64,000 nt of DNA, taken from Parapedobacter koreensis (GTDB taxonomy: Bacteria > Bacteroidota > Bacteroidia > Sphingobacteriales > Sphingobacteriaceae). The number at the start of each line of letters is the position of its first letter. Within the stretch, counting starts at the first letter, position 1. The notes beneath the pieces are model-generated. The model did no database searches and was not told the DNA's origin. It was given only the letters and a program-made list of their open reading frames with translations. Position numbers and translations under genes: made by a program. The DNA is taken from NCBI RefSeq assembly GCF_900109365.1, contig NZ_FNZR01000003.1, forward strand, positions 186,001-250,000, written 5' to 3'. Shown one piece after another: positions 42,043 through 50,906 of this stretch.

Positions 42043-44607
42043 TCAACTGTTTGATAGTTTTTTCATCAGCAATTTTACGGATTCAATGGACACAATACAG
42101 CCGATAGACACGATGGTGGTTAGCCAAAGAGCTTCGGTGGACAGGGCTGCGGTTTTAAAAACAGGTTGCAAAAACGGTGTATATATCAACAACAATTGCA
42201 AGCCTATCGAAAAGATAAGGGTATAAACCAGGAACGGATTCCTGAAAAGCGGGAGTTTAAACAAGGAGGTATGAAGGCTTCTTACAACCAGTGCATTTCC
42301 CAATTGTACGAAACTCAGCATCGAAAAGACCATCGTCTGCTGAAGCGTGGCATCATAGTCTCTCTTCATCGCAATGAATTGCAATATAAATGCGCCGATA
42401 GCCATCAATACCCCAGTAAGCACGATACGCGGGACAAGCCCGCCTGCGAAGAGGTTTTCGTCCGGTCGGCGCGGTGGCCGCTGCATGGTGTTTTTCTCCG
42501 CAGGCTCGGATGCCAGCGCCAGGCCCGGCAGGCCGTCCGTCACGAGGTTTATCCAAAGAATATGAATCGGAAGCAGTGGAATGGCCAGTCCCAAAATCGG
42601 TGCAAAAAAGATAACGAGGATTTCGCCGAGGTTGCAAGACAGCACGTAAAGGATGAATTTCCGGATATTGTCGTAGATACGGCGGCCTTCCTTAATGGCT
42701 TTTACGATGGTGGCGAAATTATCATCCAGTAAAATCATGTGGGCGGTTTCTTTGGCAACGTCCGTTCCGGTAATGCCCATCGCTACGCCAATATCGGCCT
42801 GCTTCAACGAAGGAGCATCATTGACTCCGTCCCCGGTCATGGCCACAAATTCGCCGTTCTGCTGGAGGGCTTTTACGATTTTTAGTTTCTGTTCGGGCGA
42901 AACACGCGCATAGACAGCGGTATGTTTTACCTTGGCTTTCAGTTCGTCGTCTGTAAGTTTATTGAGGTCTGCCCCGGTCAGGGCTTTTTCTTCGTTGTTG
43001 GTGATGAGTTTCAGCCGTTCGGCGATGGCTACCGCCGTAAGCGGCTGATCGCCGGTGATCATCACGGGTTTGATCCCCGCTGTTTTACAAAGATCAATGG
43101 CTTCTATGACTTCTTCACGTGGTGGGTCTATCATGCCTGCCATACCCAGAAACTCCAATTCCGCTTCCAGTGACGCGTCCAGCTCTTCCGGTTGCTTATC
43201 CAGCCATTTATAGCCAAAAAAGAGTACCCGTAAACCTTCGCGGGCCCACTCGCGATTGGTATCCAGCCATTTTTCTTTCTCGTCGGTGTAATCGGCCGAC
43301 AGGGCTTCGGCAATTTTTCCCGGTGCACCTTTTACCAGCAGCAGGAATTTGCCGTCCCGTTGATGTAAGGAGCTCATACGCATGCGTTCGGAATCAAAAG
43401 GTAATTTGTCTACGACCGGATATTCTTTTTCAGCTTGTTGCTTATCAACCCTTTTTTCAAATGCGTAGGCGACCAGGGCGATTTCCGTGGAATCGCCCAT
43501 CGGTTTTTTGTTTTCATCAAACCGGATCTCGTTGTTCAGCAAGAACGCATGTAACAGGAGTGCCTCCTGTCCTTCGGGATGCCAGACCTTCTCCACCGTC
43601 ATTTTATTCTTGGTGAGTGTACCGGTCTTGTCGCTACAGATATAGGTGACTGATCCGAGTGTTTCGACGGCGGGCAATCTTCTGATGAGCGCCTGTTGCT
43701 TGACCATCCGGGCAGCACCATTGGCCAGGGCGATGGTAATGACCGCGGGAAGGGCCTCCGGCAGTGCCGCTACGGCCAGCGATAGTGCGGTAAGAAAGAT
43801 AGTCAGCACCTGTTCGCCACGATATAGGCCGTAAGCAAATATTACCACACAGATAGCCAGCACGATGATGACCAGTTGTTTGCTGAATTTTTGAAGCCTT
43901 CGCTGCAACGGCGTTTGCTGGGATTCCCCTTCGAGCAGGGAGGCAATTTTTCCCATCTCGGTATTCATTCCTGTTTCGGTGACCACCATCTTGGCTGATC
44001 CATTGCTTACCACCGTTCCTTTGAAGGCCCTATTGAGCTGGTCACCGGGCAGTAATTCTTCCCCTTCGATGGGGTCGGTATGTTTTTCCATGGAATGGCT
44101 TTCTCCCGTAAGCATGGCTTCTTCCATCTTGAGGGCGCTGATTTCCAGCAGCCGTCCATCTGCCGGAACGATGTCCCCGGCATCGAGCAATACCACATCC
44201 CCTGGAACCAATTGGCTGGCCTCGATTTCTGTAGGGGTCCCGTTACGTACGGCCATGGTGTGCTGGGCGGCCATCTGTTGGAGTTTCTGGATGGATGCTT
44301 CTGCGCGGCTTTCCTGGATGTAGCCGATGATTGCATTGCCTAAAATGATACCAATGATAACATAGGCATCGGTATGTTCGCCGACAAAAAAAGAGATGGC
44401 TGCTGCTATGGCAAGGATGGCAATCATCACATCCTTGAATTGGGCAACGAAAATGGCAAGTTTGGACTTTTGCTTGCCGCCTTCGATCTTGTTCGGGCCA
44501 TAGCGTTCCTGCCGGGCGGTGATGTCTGCTTTGTTTAATCCGTCTGGTGAAGAATCCAGGTGTTCCAATACCTGTTCAGTAGTTTGCTGGTACCAAGGTG
44601 AGGCCAT
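42043..44607 (-). CDS. Calcium-type P-type ATPase (P2)
   Basis: An 854-residue cation pump with all P-type motifs: actuator TGES (167-170), PEALP in membrane helix 4 (283-287), phosphorylation site D326 in CSDKTGTLT, the KGAPG nucleotide-binding stretch, and hinge TGDGVNDAPSLKQADIG. Ten membrane helices and a cation_ATPase N- and C-terminal domain fit the SERCA/PMCA group that exports Ca2+. The NLVTDGLPGLALASEP segment in helix 6 is typical of these pumps. PEALP replaces the more usual PEGLP. The ion has not been determined by sequence. Confidence 0.9.
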   Translation of the reverse strand: MASPWYQQTTEQVLEHLDSSPDGLNKADITARQERYGPNKIEGGKQKSKLAIFVAQFKDVMIAILAIAAAISFFVGEHTDAYVIIGIILGNAIIGYIQESRAEASIQKLQQMAAQHTMAVRNGTPTEIEASQLVPGDVVLLDAGDIVPADGRLLEISALKMEEAMLTGESHSMEKHTDPIEGEELLPGDQLNRAFKGTVVSNGSAKMVVTETGMNTEMGKIASLLEGESQQTPLQRRLQKFSKQLVIIVLAICVVIFAYGLYRGEQVLTIFLTALSLAVAALPEALPAVITIALANGAARMVKQQALIRRLPAVETLGSVTYICSDKTGTLTKNKMTVEKVWHPEGQEALLLHAFLLNNEIRFDENKKPMGDSTEIALVAYAFEKRVDKQQAEKEYPVVDKLPFDSERMRMSSLHQRDGKFLLLVKGAPGKIAEALSADYTDEKEKWLDTNREWAREGLRVLFFGYKWLDKQPEELDASLEAELEFLGMAGMIDPPREEVIEAIDLCKTAGIKPVMITGDQPLTAVAIAERLKLITNNEEKALTGADLNKLTDDELKAKVKHTAVYARVSPEQKLKIVKALQQNGEFVAMTGDGVNDAPSLKQADIGVAMGITGTDVAKETAHMILLDDNFATIVKAIKEGRRIYDNIRKFILYVLSCNLGEILVIFFAPILGLAIPLLPIHILWINLVTDGLPGLALASEPAEKNTMQRPPRRPDENLFAGGLVPRIVLTGVLMAIGAFILQFIAMKRDYDATLQQTMVFSMLSFVQLGNALVVRSLHTSLFKLPLFRNPFLVYTLIFSIGLQLLLIYTPFLQPVFKTAALSTEALWLTTIVSIGCIVSIESVKLLMKKLSNS

Positions 44608-44719
44608 ACATCGAGCGAGCTATGTGTTTCAAAGATAATCATTATTACATCGTAACGGTATCCAGCCGATTATGTTTGTTCGCGGGATAATTGGTATCTT
44701 GTTTGCCGAGATTGATGTT

Positions 44720-45400
44720 ATGGAGAATTACGATACACTAAGCATTCCGGAAGCAACCATTTTGCAGAATGAGCTACGGAAGCGGGTAGATATTTCCGAA
44801 CGGGAGCTATCCATTCGATGTATAGGGGGGGCAGATATTTCACTGAATTTATACAGCTCAACTATTTATGCAGGCATCATCCTGCTTTCGTTTCCCGCAT
44901 TGCAACCCATGGGTTGGTCGTTGGTCAAGGCTGAAACACACTTTCCTTATGTGCCGGGATACCTGGCTTTTCGGGAAGTACCTGCGCTGACGGAGGCGTG
45001 GAAACGATTGGCAATAAAGCCGGATGTATTGATTGTGGATGGGCATGGCATAGCGCATCCCCGTCGGCTGGGCATTGCCGCGCATTTTGGTGTCGAGACC
45101 GGGCAACCGAGTATGGGCTGCGCCAAAAAGTTGCTGACCGGTAAATATAGCGAGCCGGGTCTTTTGGTGGGCGATCACAGTCCCATCATGGCCGGTACCG
45201 AGCAAATCGGCTACGCGTTTCGCAGCAAAAGTAAAACCGCACCAGTATTTGTCTCGCCGGGGCATTTGTTGGGCATGGAAAACAGCCTGCAAATCATCCG
45301 GCAATGTGTAGGGAAATACCGGATTCCTGAACCTACCCGACTGGCGCATGAGCTGGTAAACCGCTTTCGGCGCGGTGAGTTGCCGGAGGGTGCGGGGTAG
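44720..45400 (+). CDS. nfi: Endonuclease V (deoxyinosine 3'-endonuclease)
   Basis: A 226-residue repair nuclease that cuts DNA next to deoxyinosine. The first acidic catalytic Asp is in GGADISLN, and the DGHGIAHPRRLGIAAHFG motif and the CAKKLLTG loop mark the rest of the active site. I chose the ATG at 44720; an in-frame start at 44672 adds 16 residues that do not match the family. It is divergent from the P-type ATPase gene and ends 11 bases before the convergent glycosyltransferase gene. Confidence 0.93.
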   Translation: MENYDTLSIPEATILQNELRKRVDISERELSIRCIGGADISLNLYSSTIYAGIILLSFPALQPMGWSLVKAETHFPYVPGYLAFREVPALTEAWKRLAIKPDVLIVDGHGIAHPRRLGIAAHFGVETGQPSMGCAKKLLTGKYSEPGLLVGDHSPIMAGTEQIGYAFRSKSKTAPVFVSPGHLLGMENSLQIIRQCVGKYRIPEPTRLAHELVNRFRRGELPEGAG

Positions 45401-45411
45401 TCCTACGGGCC

Positions 45412-46404
45412 TTATTTGTAAAAAGATCGTTGGAACGCCGAAAATTCGCCTTTACCTAATAGCATCCGCAGTATAAAAGCATGCAGAAATCCGATGCCAT
45501 ATCCCAGCAATTGAACGTAGCTTGCGCCGACCGACAATAAACCAATGGTGGGGTGTTTATTACGATAAGTGGCATCGGCGAAAATGATCAGGGCATGAAG
45601 GAACAGCAGGATAAGGAAGTAAGGCGACACGAGCAGGGATAGCATGGACAAGATAAGTACGCCTGACGTGAATACAGCGGGAGCAAAATGCACTGCCTTC
45701 AATGAATGAGGATGCTTTTTGAAAAGATGTATCCTGGCGATGCCCGAATTGTAAACTTGTTTGAAGAACCCCCAGAGCGTGGTACGCCTCCTGTGGTATA
45801 CATAAGCCTCCCTCACCAAGCGGGTTGTAAATCCAGCTTGGATAATCCGGATGCTCATATCGATATCTTCTCCAAAACGCATGCTGGAAAAACCTTCCGT
45901 ATGGTTGAATACTTCCCTTGAATACCCCATGTTGAAACTCCTTGGATGGAATTTGTCCAGCTTTTCGCTGCTTCCCCGGATGCCGCCCGTGGTAAAAAAT
46001 GAGGTCATGGAATAATTAATCGCCCGTTGTAGCCGAGTAAAATCCTTCATCGCCTCGTCTGGTCCCCCAAACGCATCTGTGTAGTGTTTCGATAGCCTAT
46101 CCTTAACGATTGACATATAGTGAGGCGGCAATACGCAATCCGAATCCAAAAAGATAAAGTAATCCCCAAGCGCGATCCGGCAACCCGCATTCCGTGTGTT
46201 TCCGGGGCCTGAATTTTCTTGGTATATATAGTTGATGTCCAGCTTACTGCGGTAGGCTTTCACCTCGTTCTCGCAAGTATCCCAAGAGCCATCTTCCACG
46301 ATGATTACTTCAAATTTCCGGTCGGTTTGAAGGTAGAGGCTTTCCAGAAGGGATCGGACTTCCAGGGGCCTGTTGAATACGGGGATAATAACGGAAAAAG
46401 TCAT
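45412..46404 (-). CDS. Glycosyltransferase family 2, membrane-anchored
   Basis: A 330-residue GT-A glycosyltransferase. Seen: the N-terminal SVIIPVFNRP strand, the VEDGS and DSD motifs that bind nucleotide sugar and metal, NAGCRIALGDYFIFLDSDC, and the RFGEDIDMSIRIIQAG segment. Two hydrophobic helices near the C-terminus (about 245-290) would anchor it in the inner membrane. The acceptor is unknown; it may act in envelope polysaccharide synthesis. It follows a truncated methyltransferase gene by 11 bases on the same strand. Confidence 0.9.
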   Translation of the reverse strand: MTFSVIIPVFNRPLEVRSLLESLYLQTDRKFEVIIVEDGSWDTCENEVKAYRSKLDINYIYQENSGPGNTRNAGCRIALGDYFIFLDSDCVLPPHYMSIVKDRLSKHYTDAFGGPDEAMKDFTRLQRAINYSMTSFFTTGGIRGSSEKLDKFHPRSFNMGYSREVFNHTEGFSSMRFGEDIDMSIRIIQAGFTTRLVREAYVYHRRRTTLWGFFKQVYNSGIARIHLFKKHPHSLKAVHFAPAVFTSGVLILSMLSLLVSPYFLILLFLHALIIFADATYRNKHPTIGLLSVGASYVQLLGYGIGFLHAFILRMLLGKGEFSAFQRSFYK

Positions 46405-46415
46405 TTTAATACATG

Positions 46416-46601
46416 CTAACCAATTTTTCTAAACAGGTAGTTCGGCCCGCAGAAACTACCTATTTCAACAATTAGGTGGTCCGAAGGCTCATTGAGCATC
46501 CCTGCATTGGCAAATCGCAGCCAATTGATAAAAGAGTCGGGTTTGGCTTTCTTTCGAGTGGATAAATACCATAAATAACGTAATCCATTGATGATCTTCA
46601 T
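46416..46601 (-). pseudogene. Truncated class I SAM-dependent methyltransferase (N-terminal remnant)
   Basis: A 61-residue frame with an ATG and a stop. It begins like a Bacteroidetes methyltransferase family (KPDSFINWLRFANAGML) and reaches the first SAM-binding strand, LIVEIGSFCG, but a piece of about 15-20 residues between GML and LIVEIG is missing and the rest of the Rossmann domain is absent. A short unrelated tail (PNYLFRKIG) follows. Too short to be active; most likely a deletion remnant. A short functional peptide cannot be excluded. Confidence 0.55.
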
Positions 46602-46712
46602 TGCTTTTCAAATCCCGTCCGTTAATAAAGACGGCGGTATCGGATGGAATGCTAAGGATTTAGAAAAAGAATATTTTTATTAGCGTTTTGGAAGCGCTGC
46701 TCGTCTATACCA

Positions 46713-47333
46713 ATGGATACACAGCATTTTGGATTTAAACGAATAGGACAGCTACTTTACGTGGACGGCAAGGAAGATGAGCATTTAACTGATATTTTTA
46801 ACGGTGGGTTCGACCTTACTGCCCAAATGGAAGAAAGGCTTTACCGTCAGTACTGGGGCAAATTGATGGGGGTGGCGAGAAGGTATGTGCTGGATAAGGA
46901 AACAGCGAGGGAAATCGTAAATGATAGTTTTGTCAAAGCCTTCCGTAAGTTGTCGACCTTCAAGGGCGAAGGGCCGGATAAATCCATCATACTCAACGCC
47001 TGGCTGGTCCGTATCACCGTCAACACCGCCATAGATCGTTTACGGACACAGCGTACATCGCCGGAACTGTTATCCTTGGATGAAATGGAACGTGCCCCTC
47101 TGGTAGAGATAGATGATAGTTTGGAAGTGGACGATATCTTGCAATTGCTGCAACGGCTTCCGGCCTTACACCGGATCGTATTTAACCTATACGAACTGGA
47201 GGGGTATTCGCACGAGGAAATCGGGAAGCTGATGGAAATACCCACCAGTTCGAGCCGCGTGTATTTGGCGAAGGCAAAACAGGGATTGCGCGTGTTGTAC
47301 AGTAAATATTATGGGGGGCGGCATGATGGATAG
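46713..47333 (+). CDS. ECF-type sigma factor (sigma-70 family)
   Basis: A 206-residue sigma factor. Region 2 has LYRQYWGKLMGVARRYVLDKETAREIVNDSFVKAFRKL, and region 4 has LPALHRIVFNLYELEGYSHEEIGKLMEI and SSSRVYLAKAKQGLRVLY. The first 35 residues, rich in acidic and aromatic residues, are an extra N-terminal segment before region 2. It is coupled to the next gene by an overlap of up to 23 bases. It is not of the FecI type, so its regulator is probably the adjacent membrane protein. Confidence 0.9.
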   Translation: MDTQHFGFKRIGQLLYVDGKEDEHLTDIFNGGFDLTAQMEERLYRQYWGKLMGVARRYVLDKETAREIVNDSFVKAFRKLSTFKGEGPDKSIILNAWLVRITVNTAIDRLRTQRTSPELLSLDEMERAPLVEIDDSLEVDDILQLLQRLPALHRIVFNLYELEGYSHEEIGKLMEIPTSSSRVYLAKAKQGLRVLYSKYYGGRHDG

Positions 47334-48531
47334 GAAGCCAAAGCGGGAACTGATAAGGGGCATCAAGGATTTCTTGAAGGATTTCGAGGAACCGTATGAC
47401 CATAGGGAGTGGAAAAACTTCCAACGGCACCGGCGGCGTAAACAGCGGAAGCCTATCCCACTCGTTGTCAAACTGACCGGAATTGCCGCCTCACTGTTTC
47501 TCATGGTCTATGCATCGGTTCGGTTTCTGCCGTTTTTTGATGAGCCAGCGGTTGAAACGGTGAAGCAAGTGCCCGGCCCTAATCCAATCCCAAACAGGCC
47601 AGTTCCTTTACGCGAAACGGAACCGTGGGAGGAAGGGATACCCACCAGCCCCTCCAAAAATGAGGCGTTTGACCGCGTTACTCAAGGGTATACCAAAACG
47701 GATTCAATAATGGAAGTAATCACTCCGGATTCCGTGAGTGTTTTCCGCGCAAACTATGCCGCATTGGGATTCGATTCGGTGCGCATTGAACGGTCAATCA
47801 ATAAAATCGAACTTCAAAATATACCATTTGCAGGGGCGTTGGATGGACATAGCAGGCCACTGCATTCAAATCCAAACAAACCATTGGTCGATAGTCTTCC
47901 TAATTTACGACCATGGGTCGGAAACCGGCTGAATTTAGGAGACGTAAGGATTGGCGTCAACATCAACCCTGTCTTTGCCGCTAAGGGGTTTTCTGTCGGG
48001 GGAGGTTTGTCTGCCCAGATCCCGCTATCCAGCCGCTTATCGGCAGAAATCGGTGCGAGCTATTCCAATATGACCGTAGGAACCGATCTGGACATTGAGG
48101 TGCCGAGCATGGAGGGCGATTATATGGTGGGAACAAGGAATGCAGTCGGGATGGTGGCCATCCCAGTAGCGTTGAACTATTCAGTTACCGAACATTTTTC
48201 CGCTTCGTTGGGTCTCGTTCCATTTCGCGTAGTCCGGGATTACCGTACCGACATCCTCCAGTCTTATCGATGGGTGAGGGGAGATCTGTCATCGGGCGAC
48301 ACGACGCGGCGGTTGATAAGTGAAAGGAACGAGATGAAACGACCGGATTCATTGTACAAAAACAATAGCTATCTGGGCTTTATTCAGCTATCCGGTCATA
48401 TTAGTCCACCCTTCCTGAGCAGGTACAACACGGTCATTGCACCCTATATAGGAATCCCGGTAGGCGGGTTGCGCGATGATCGGTATCGCTGGTTGCATGG
48501 CGGTGTATCACTTCGGGTCTACCTGAGATAG
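47323..48531 (+). CDS. Inner-membrane-anchored protein with C-terminal beta-barrel-like domain, candidate anti-sigma factor
   Basis: About 402 residues from the ATG at 47323 (an in-frame ATG at 47311 is possible). The N-terminal 50 residues are strongly basic (HRRRKQRK) and cytoplasmic, one membrane helix follows (about 50-70), then a Pro-rich periplasmic linker and, from about 195 to the end, a domain of repeated amphipathic beta-strands with FSVGGGLSAQIPLSSRLSAEIG and a C-terminal VSLRVYLR, like outer-membrane barrels. It overlaps the sigma-factor gene, the position of an anti-sigma gene, but lacks a zinc-binding or FecR motif. The combination of inner-membrane helix and barrel-type domain is odd. 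Confidence 0.7.
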   Translation: MMDRKPKRELIRGIKDFLKDFEEPYDHREWKNFQRHRRRKQRKPIPLVVKLTGIAASLFLMVYASVRFLPFFDEPAVETVKQVPGPNPIPNRPVPLRETEPWEEGIPTSPSKNEAFDRVTQGYTKTDSIMEVITPDSVSVFRANYAALGFDSVRIERSINKIELQNIPFAGALDGHSRPLHSNPNKPLVDSLPNLRPWVGNRLNLGDVRIGVNINPVFAAKGFSVGGGLSAQIPLSSRLSAEIGASYSNMTVGTDLDIEVPSMEGDYMVGTRNAVGMVAIPVALNYSVTEHFSASLGLVPFRVVRDYRTDILQSYRWVRGDLSSGDTTRRLISERNEMKRPDSLYKNNSYLGFIQLSGHISPPFLSRYNTVIAPYIGIPVGGLRDDRYRWLHGGVSLRVYLR

Positions 48532-48561
48532 TCAGTCGGGTGACACGCGTAAACTCCTGAA

Positions 48562-48604
48562 TTTGTAAATTTTGGTAAATATCACTGCATTTGTGTACAC
48601 AAAT
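48562..48604 (+). promoter_or_regulatory. Promoter and palindromic operator of the toxin-antitoxin unit
   Basis: TTTG at 48562-48565 and TGCATTTG at 48586-48593 (one base off consensus) with a 20-base spacer. The -7 element is overlapped by a perfect 16-bp palindrome, ATTTGTGTACACAAAT, at 48589-48604. Antitoxins of this class repress their own promoters through palindromes. Confidence 0.65.
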
Positions 48605-48624
48605 AGGTATTAACCACATAGGAT

Positions 48625-48972
48625 ATGAAAGTAATTACGACAAGGGAAATTCGGAGTGAAACTAAATTATATTTCGAGTTGGCCGAAAAGGAGCGTGTAG
48701 TGGTGAAGCGTGGAAAGAAATTTGTCAATCTGATTGTAAGTGATGAACCGGACCGGATTTTCCTCGATGAAAACTGGGTCAAGGGATTTATGGAAATACC
48801 AGCGGAGTATCGTATTAATCCTTTTGAAATCAGCCCGTCAGGGGATCTGTATTATGCAGATAGACGAAATGTGGAACGCTTGAAAGAGGCTATCAGTGAT
48901 CCCGAACAAAGAAAGGTGGTCAAAACTGTCAAAAACAAAGCTGAACTCCAGACCTTCTTGGAGTCTTTATGA
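48625..48972 (+). CDS. Antitoxin of the Phd/YefM type
   Basis: A 115-residue protein. The N-terminal KVITTREIRSETKLYFELAEKERVVVKRGKKFVNLIV is the Phd/YefM DNA-binding fold, which normally bears the toxin-neutralising region behind it. At 115 residues it is longer than YefM (about 83). The gene ends 1 base before the toxin start, the usual order. A palindrome over its promoter indicates autorepression. With the toxin truncated it could act as a solitary regulator or anti-addiction factor. Confidence 0.82.
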   Translation: MKVITTREIRSETKLYFELAEKERVVVKRGKKFVNLIVSDEPDRIFLDENWVKGFMEIPAEYRINPFEISPSGDLYYADRRNVERLKEAISDPEQRKVVKTVKNKAELQTFLESL

Positions 48973-48973
48973 C

Positions 48974-49357
48974 ATGCCGTATCAACTAACCTTTTCAACA
49001 AAGGCAGAAAAAGATATAGCCAAGCTAAAAAAAACCGATCAACCCGCCTTCAAGAAGCTCACACAGCTTTTGGTAGAAATCATAGAACATCCATATAGCG
49101 GAAGCGGTAAGCCCGAACAGTTGAAATATAGCATGAGAGGCCACTGGTCGAGGCGTAAGTCTAAGGCAACTTCACTTTATAAATCTGATACGGATATTCC
49201 ACCTTATCTACGCCATCGTTCCATTGCGGGTCGCGCTGCAGCTGGGCACAGGAAAAATACAGGTAGCCATCCGAGCCAATGCCAAATGAATCCGGCCAAA
49301 GCAGGCGTGAATCCTGCACGAGGGTATGCAGCGTGCCATCGGGCGAAAGATACTTGA
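48974..49357 (+). pseudogene. Truncated YoeB/Txe-type toxin fused to antisense sequence
   Basis: The frame starts like a complete YoeB: LTFSTKAEKDIAKLKKTDQPAFKKL, EHPYSGSGKPEQLK and RGHWSRR (to residue 61, ending at 49156). In E. coli YoeB the active residues are E46, R65, H83 and Y84; only the Glu equivalent remains here. After residue 61 the frame continues for 66 more residues that are antisense to the end of the MRJP-like gene, whose stop codon begins at 49163, minus strand. The sequence after 49156 is thus foreign to the toxin. The protein is almost certainly inactive. Confidence 0.75.
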
Positions 49358-50303
49358 TGCTGTAGTCCATGGATGAGGTCAAATAGATGTTGCCCTTATC
49401 ATCGGCAATGAGGCCGTGGGTCACGGTAGTCTCGCCCATATCTTCCACATGCGATGCCAGCTCGGTGTCCGTTAGTGATGCATTAGCCAGGTACTGGGTT
49501 TCGATACGGTAGAGATTCAGCTTATTAATGGGCTTGAAATAGAAGTACCGATTGTCTCGGGTCAGTGCGATGCCGTTTACATTCGAGCGGAAGGGGTTGC
49601 CGCTCCTGTCGCGCATTTCCTTGCCATCGTAGGTGAGGACAATATCGGGATCAGCCGTGGTATAGGCATGGCCTTGGAGTACCGTACGTGTGGTGCCGGA
49701 CCTAAGATCCAGCACGACGATAGCTGCACGGCCGGGGTCTGAAAGATAAGCTAAGTCCTTATCCGTATCGATACGCATATCATTGAGTCCAGCAGTGCTT
49801 TTATCGAGGTCATCAAAGGTATATACCCGTTCCACGTGATTAGTGGCAAGGTTGATCTTCAATAGCTTGAACGCACCTTCGGCCGGCGTGGCGGTGCCAT
49901 TCGGGCCACCGAATATCGAACCCTTCGGAGCAGGCTTCGAGTCCAGTACCCATAGGTTATCCTCGGCATCTACAGACAAGTCCTGCACGTTGACGAAACG
50001 GGTGGCGGAATCACCGGAATGGGCGTTCCACGCTTCATCCGGAAAGGGTAGGGGCTGGCCCTTCACGATTTCCGTGAGGCCATAAAGGTGATCCTTACCC
50101 TGATTGGGAAAGGACACGAATAGCCTGTTATCCGATGATACGCTGACACCGATGGCGCGGCGCTTGCCCAAGTCGGCAACGGGAATCAGCTTATCGCTAT
50201 GGTAATGTTGCTGGCCATTGGTATTCAGACTGGTCATTGTACCTAAAAGGGTCAATAGGATGGCCGTCTTACGGCATTTCTTAAAAGTTGTCATCGCCTG
50301 CAT
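49161..50303 (-). CDS. MRJP/yellow-like secreted beta-propeller protein
   Basis: A 380-residue protein with a signal peptide ending near NGQ. It fits the major royal jelly protein/yellow family (a six-bladed propeller also related to gluconolactonase and SMP-30): motifs include QDLSVDAEDNLWVLDS, LNDMRIDTDKDLAYLSDPG and NGIALTRDNRYFYFKPI. The start is at 50303 or 50315; the latter overlaps the cupin gene by 10 bases. Bacterial members may be lactonases or dopachrome-type isomerases; substrate unknown. It is the last gene of an operon with cupin and two aldo/keto reductases. Its 3' end abuts a truncated toxin gene. Confidence 0.85.
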   Translation of the reverse strand: MQAMTTFKKCRKTAILLTLLGTMTSLNTNGQQHYHSDKLIPVADLGKRRAIGVSVSSDNRLFVSFPNQGKDHLYGLTEIVKGQPLPFPDEAWNAHSGDSATRFVNVQDLSVDAEDNLWVLDSKPAPKGSIFGGPNGTATPAEGAFKLLKINLATNHVERVYTFDDLDKSTAGLNDMRIDTDKDLAYLSDPGRAAIVVLDLRSGTTRTVLQGHAYTTADPDIVLTYDGKEMRDRSGNPFRSNVNGIALTRDNRYFYFKPINKLNLYRIETQYLANASLTDTELASHVEDMGETTVTHGLIADDKGNIYLTSSMDYSIKYLSPDGTLHTLVQDSRLLWPDSFGIGSDGYLYFSCAQLQRDPQWNDGVDKVEYPYQIYKVKLP

Positions 50304-50305
50304 GT

Positions 50306-50896
50306 TTATTTCCAATACGTCAAGAGTCCATTTTCAGTACCAAAGTAAGGATCTTTCCCCGGTAGCGGCACTTGCGCAATGTTTTGGTCGGCCTGTGGCC
50401 GTTCGCCCTTTTCGCCACGGAGGAGATCCCAGTCCTTGCCCTCCGGGTATGCACCCACTACCGTGAAGTCCGGGCTATGCTGGAGGCACTTGTGGCCAAC
50501 GCCTGCCGGAATCACGACGATATCACCGGCCTGGATAGTCACTTTCTCGCCCTTTTCACCACCCAAGTGCAGCAACGCTGTACCACTGAAACACCCAAGT
50601 ACCTCGTGGGATGTACTGTGGTAATGATGGAAAGGATATATCCCATACCGCCACGTGTTGTACCAGTCGTTTTGTTTGAAACGTTTTTCGAGCCAAGCGG
50701 CTCCTTCGGTGCCCTTGGCTGTGAAGCATGCGCGGTACAGCAACAACGGATAGCGGCTATTGGGGATTACGCCATCATCATTGAATTGGTATTTTTCGAT
50801 ATCCACCATTACGGTATCATTGAAGCTGAGCGAAAAACCAACCTTAGCAGTGATTACAGCCAAGGCCGATCGTTTAATGAATTCCCCCCTTAACAT
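50306..50896 (-). CDS. Cupin domain protein with a degenerate Tat-like leader
   Basis: A 196-residue protein of the YjlB-like cupin group. The cupin core lies at about 85-165, with metal-binding His in YPFHHYHSTSHEVLG and the second motif AGDIVVIPAGVGH. The first 30 residues (LRGEFIKRSALAVITAKVGF) resemble a Tat signal, but the second Arg is Gly and a Lys breaks the hydrophobic part. A start at an internal ATG (50809) would remove this leader. The neighbour aldo/keto reductase has a good Tat signal. Enzyme activity unknown; many such cupins are isomerases or dioxygenases. Confidence 0.82.
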   Translation of the reverse strand: MLRGEFIKRSALAVITAKVGFSLSFNDTVMVDIEKYQFNDDGVIPNSRYPLLLYRACFTAKGTEGAAWLEKRFKQNDWYNTWRYGIYPFHHYHSTSHEVLGCFSGTALLHLGGEKGEKVTIQAGDIVVIPAGVGHKCLQHSPDFTVVGAYPEGKDWDLLRGEKGERPQADQNIAQVPLPGKDPYFGTENGLLTYWK

Positions 50897-50906
50897 CCTG
50901 GTTGCG

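Noticed and set aside
42166-42732. A 188-residue frame antisense to the P-type ATPase
   Set aside because: The minus-strand ATPase is complete, with all its motifs; the antisense product is rich in unlikely residues.
50372-50893. A 173-residue frame on the plus strand antisense to the cupin gene
   Set aside because: The cupin on the minus strand has clear metal-binding motifs; the antisense product has none.
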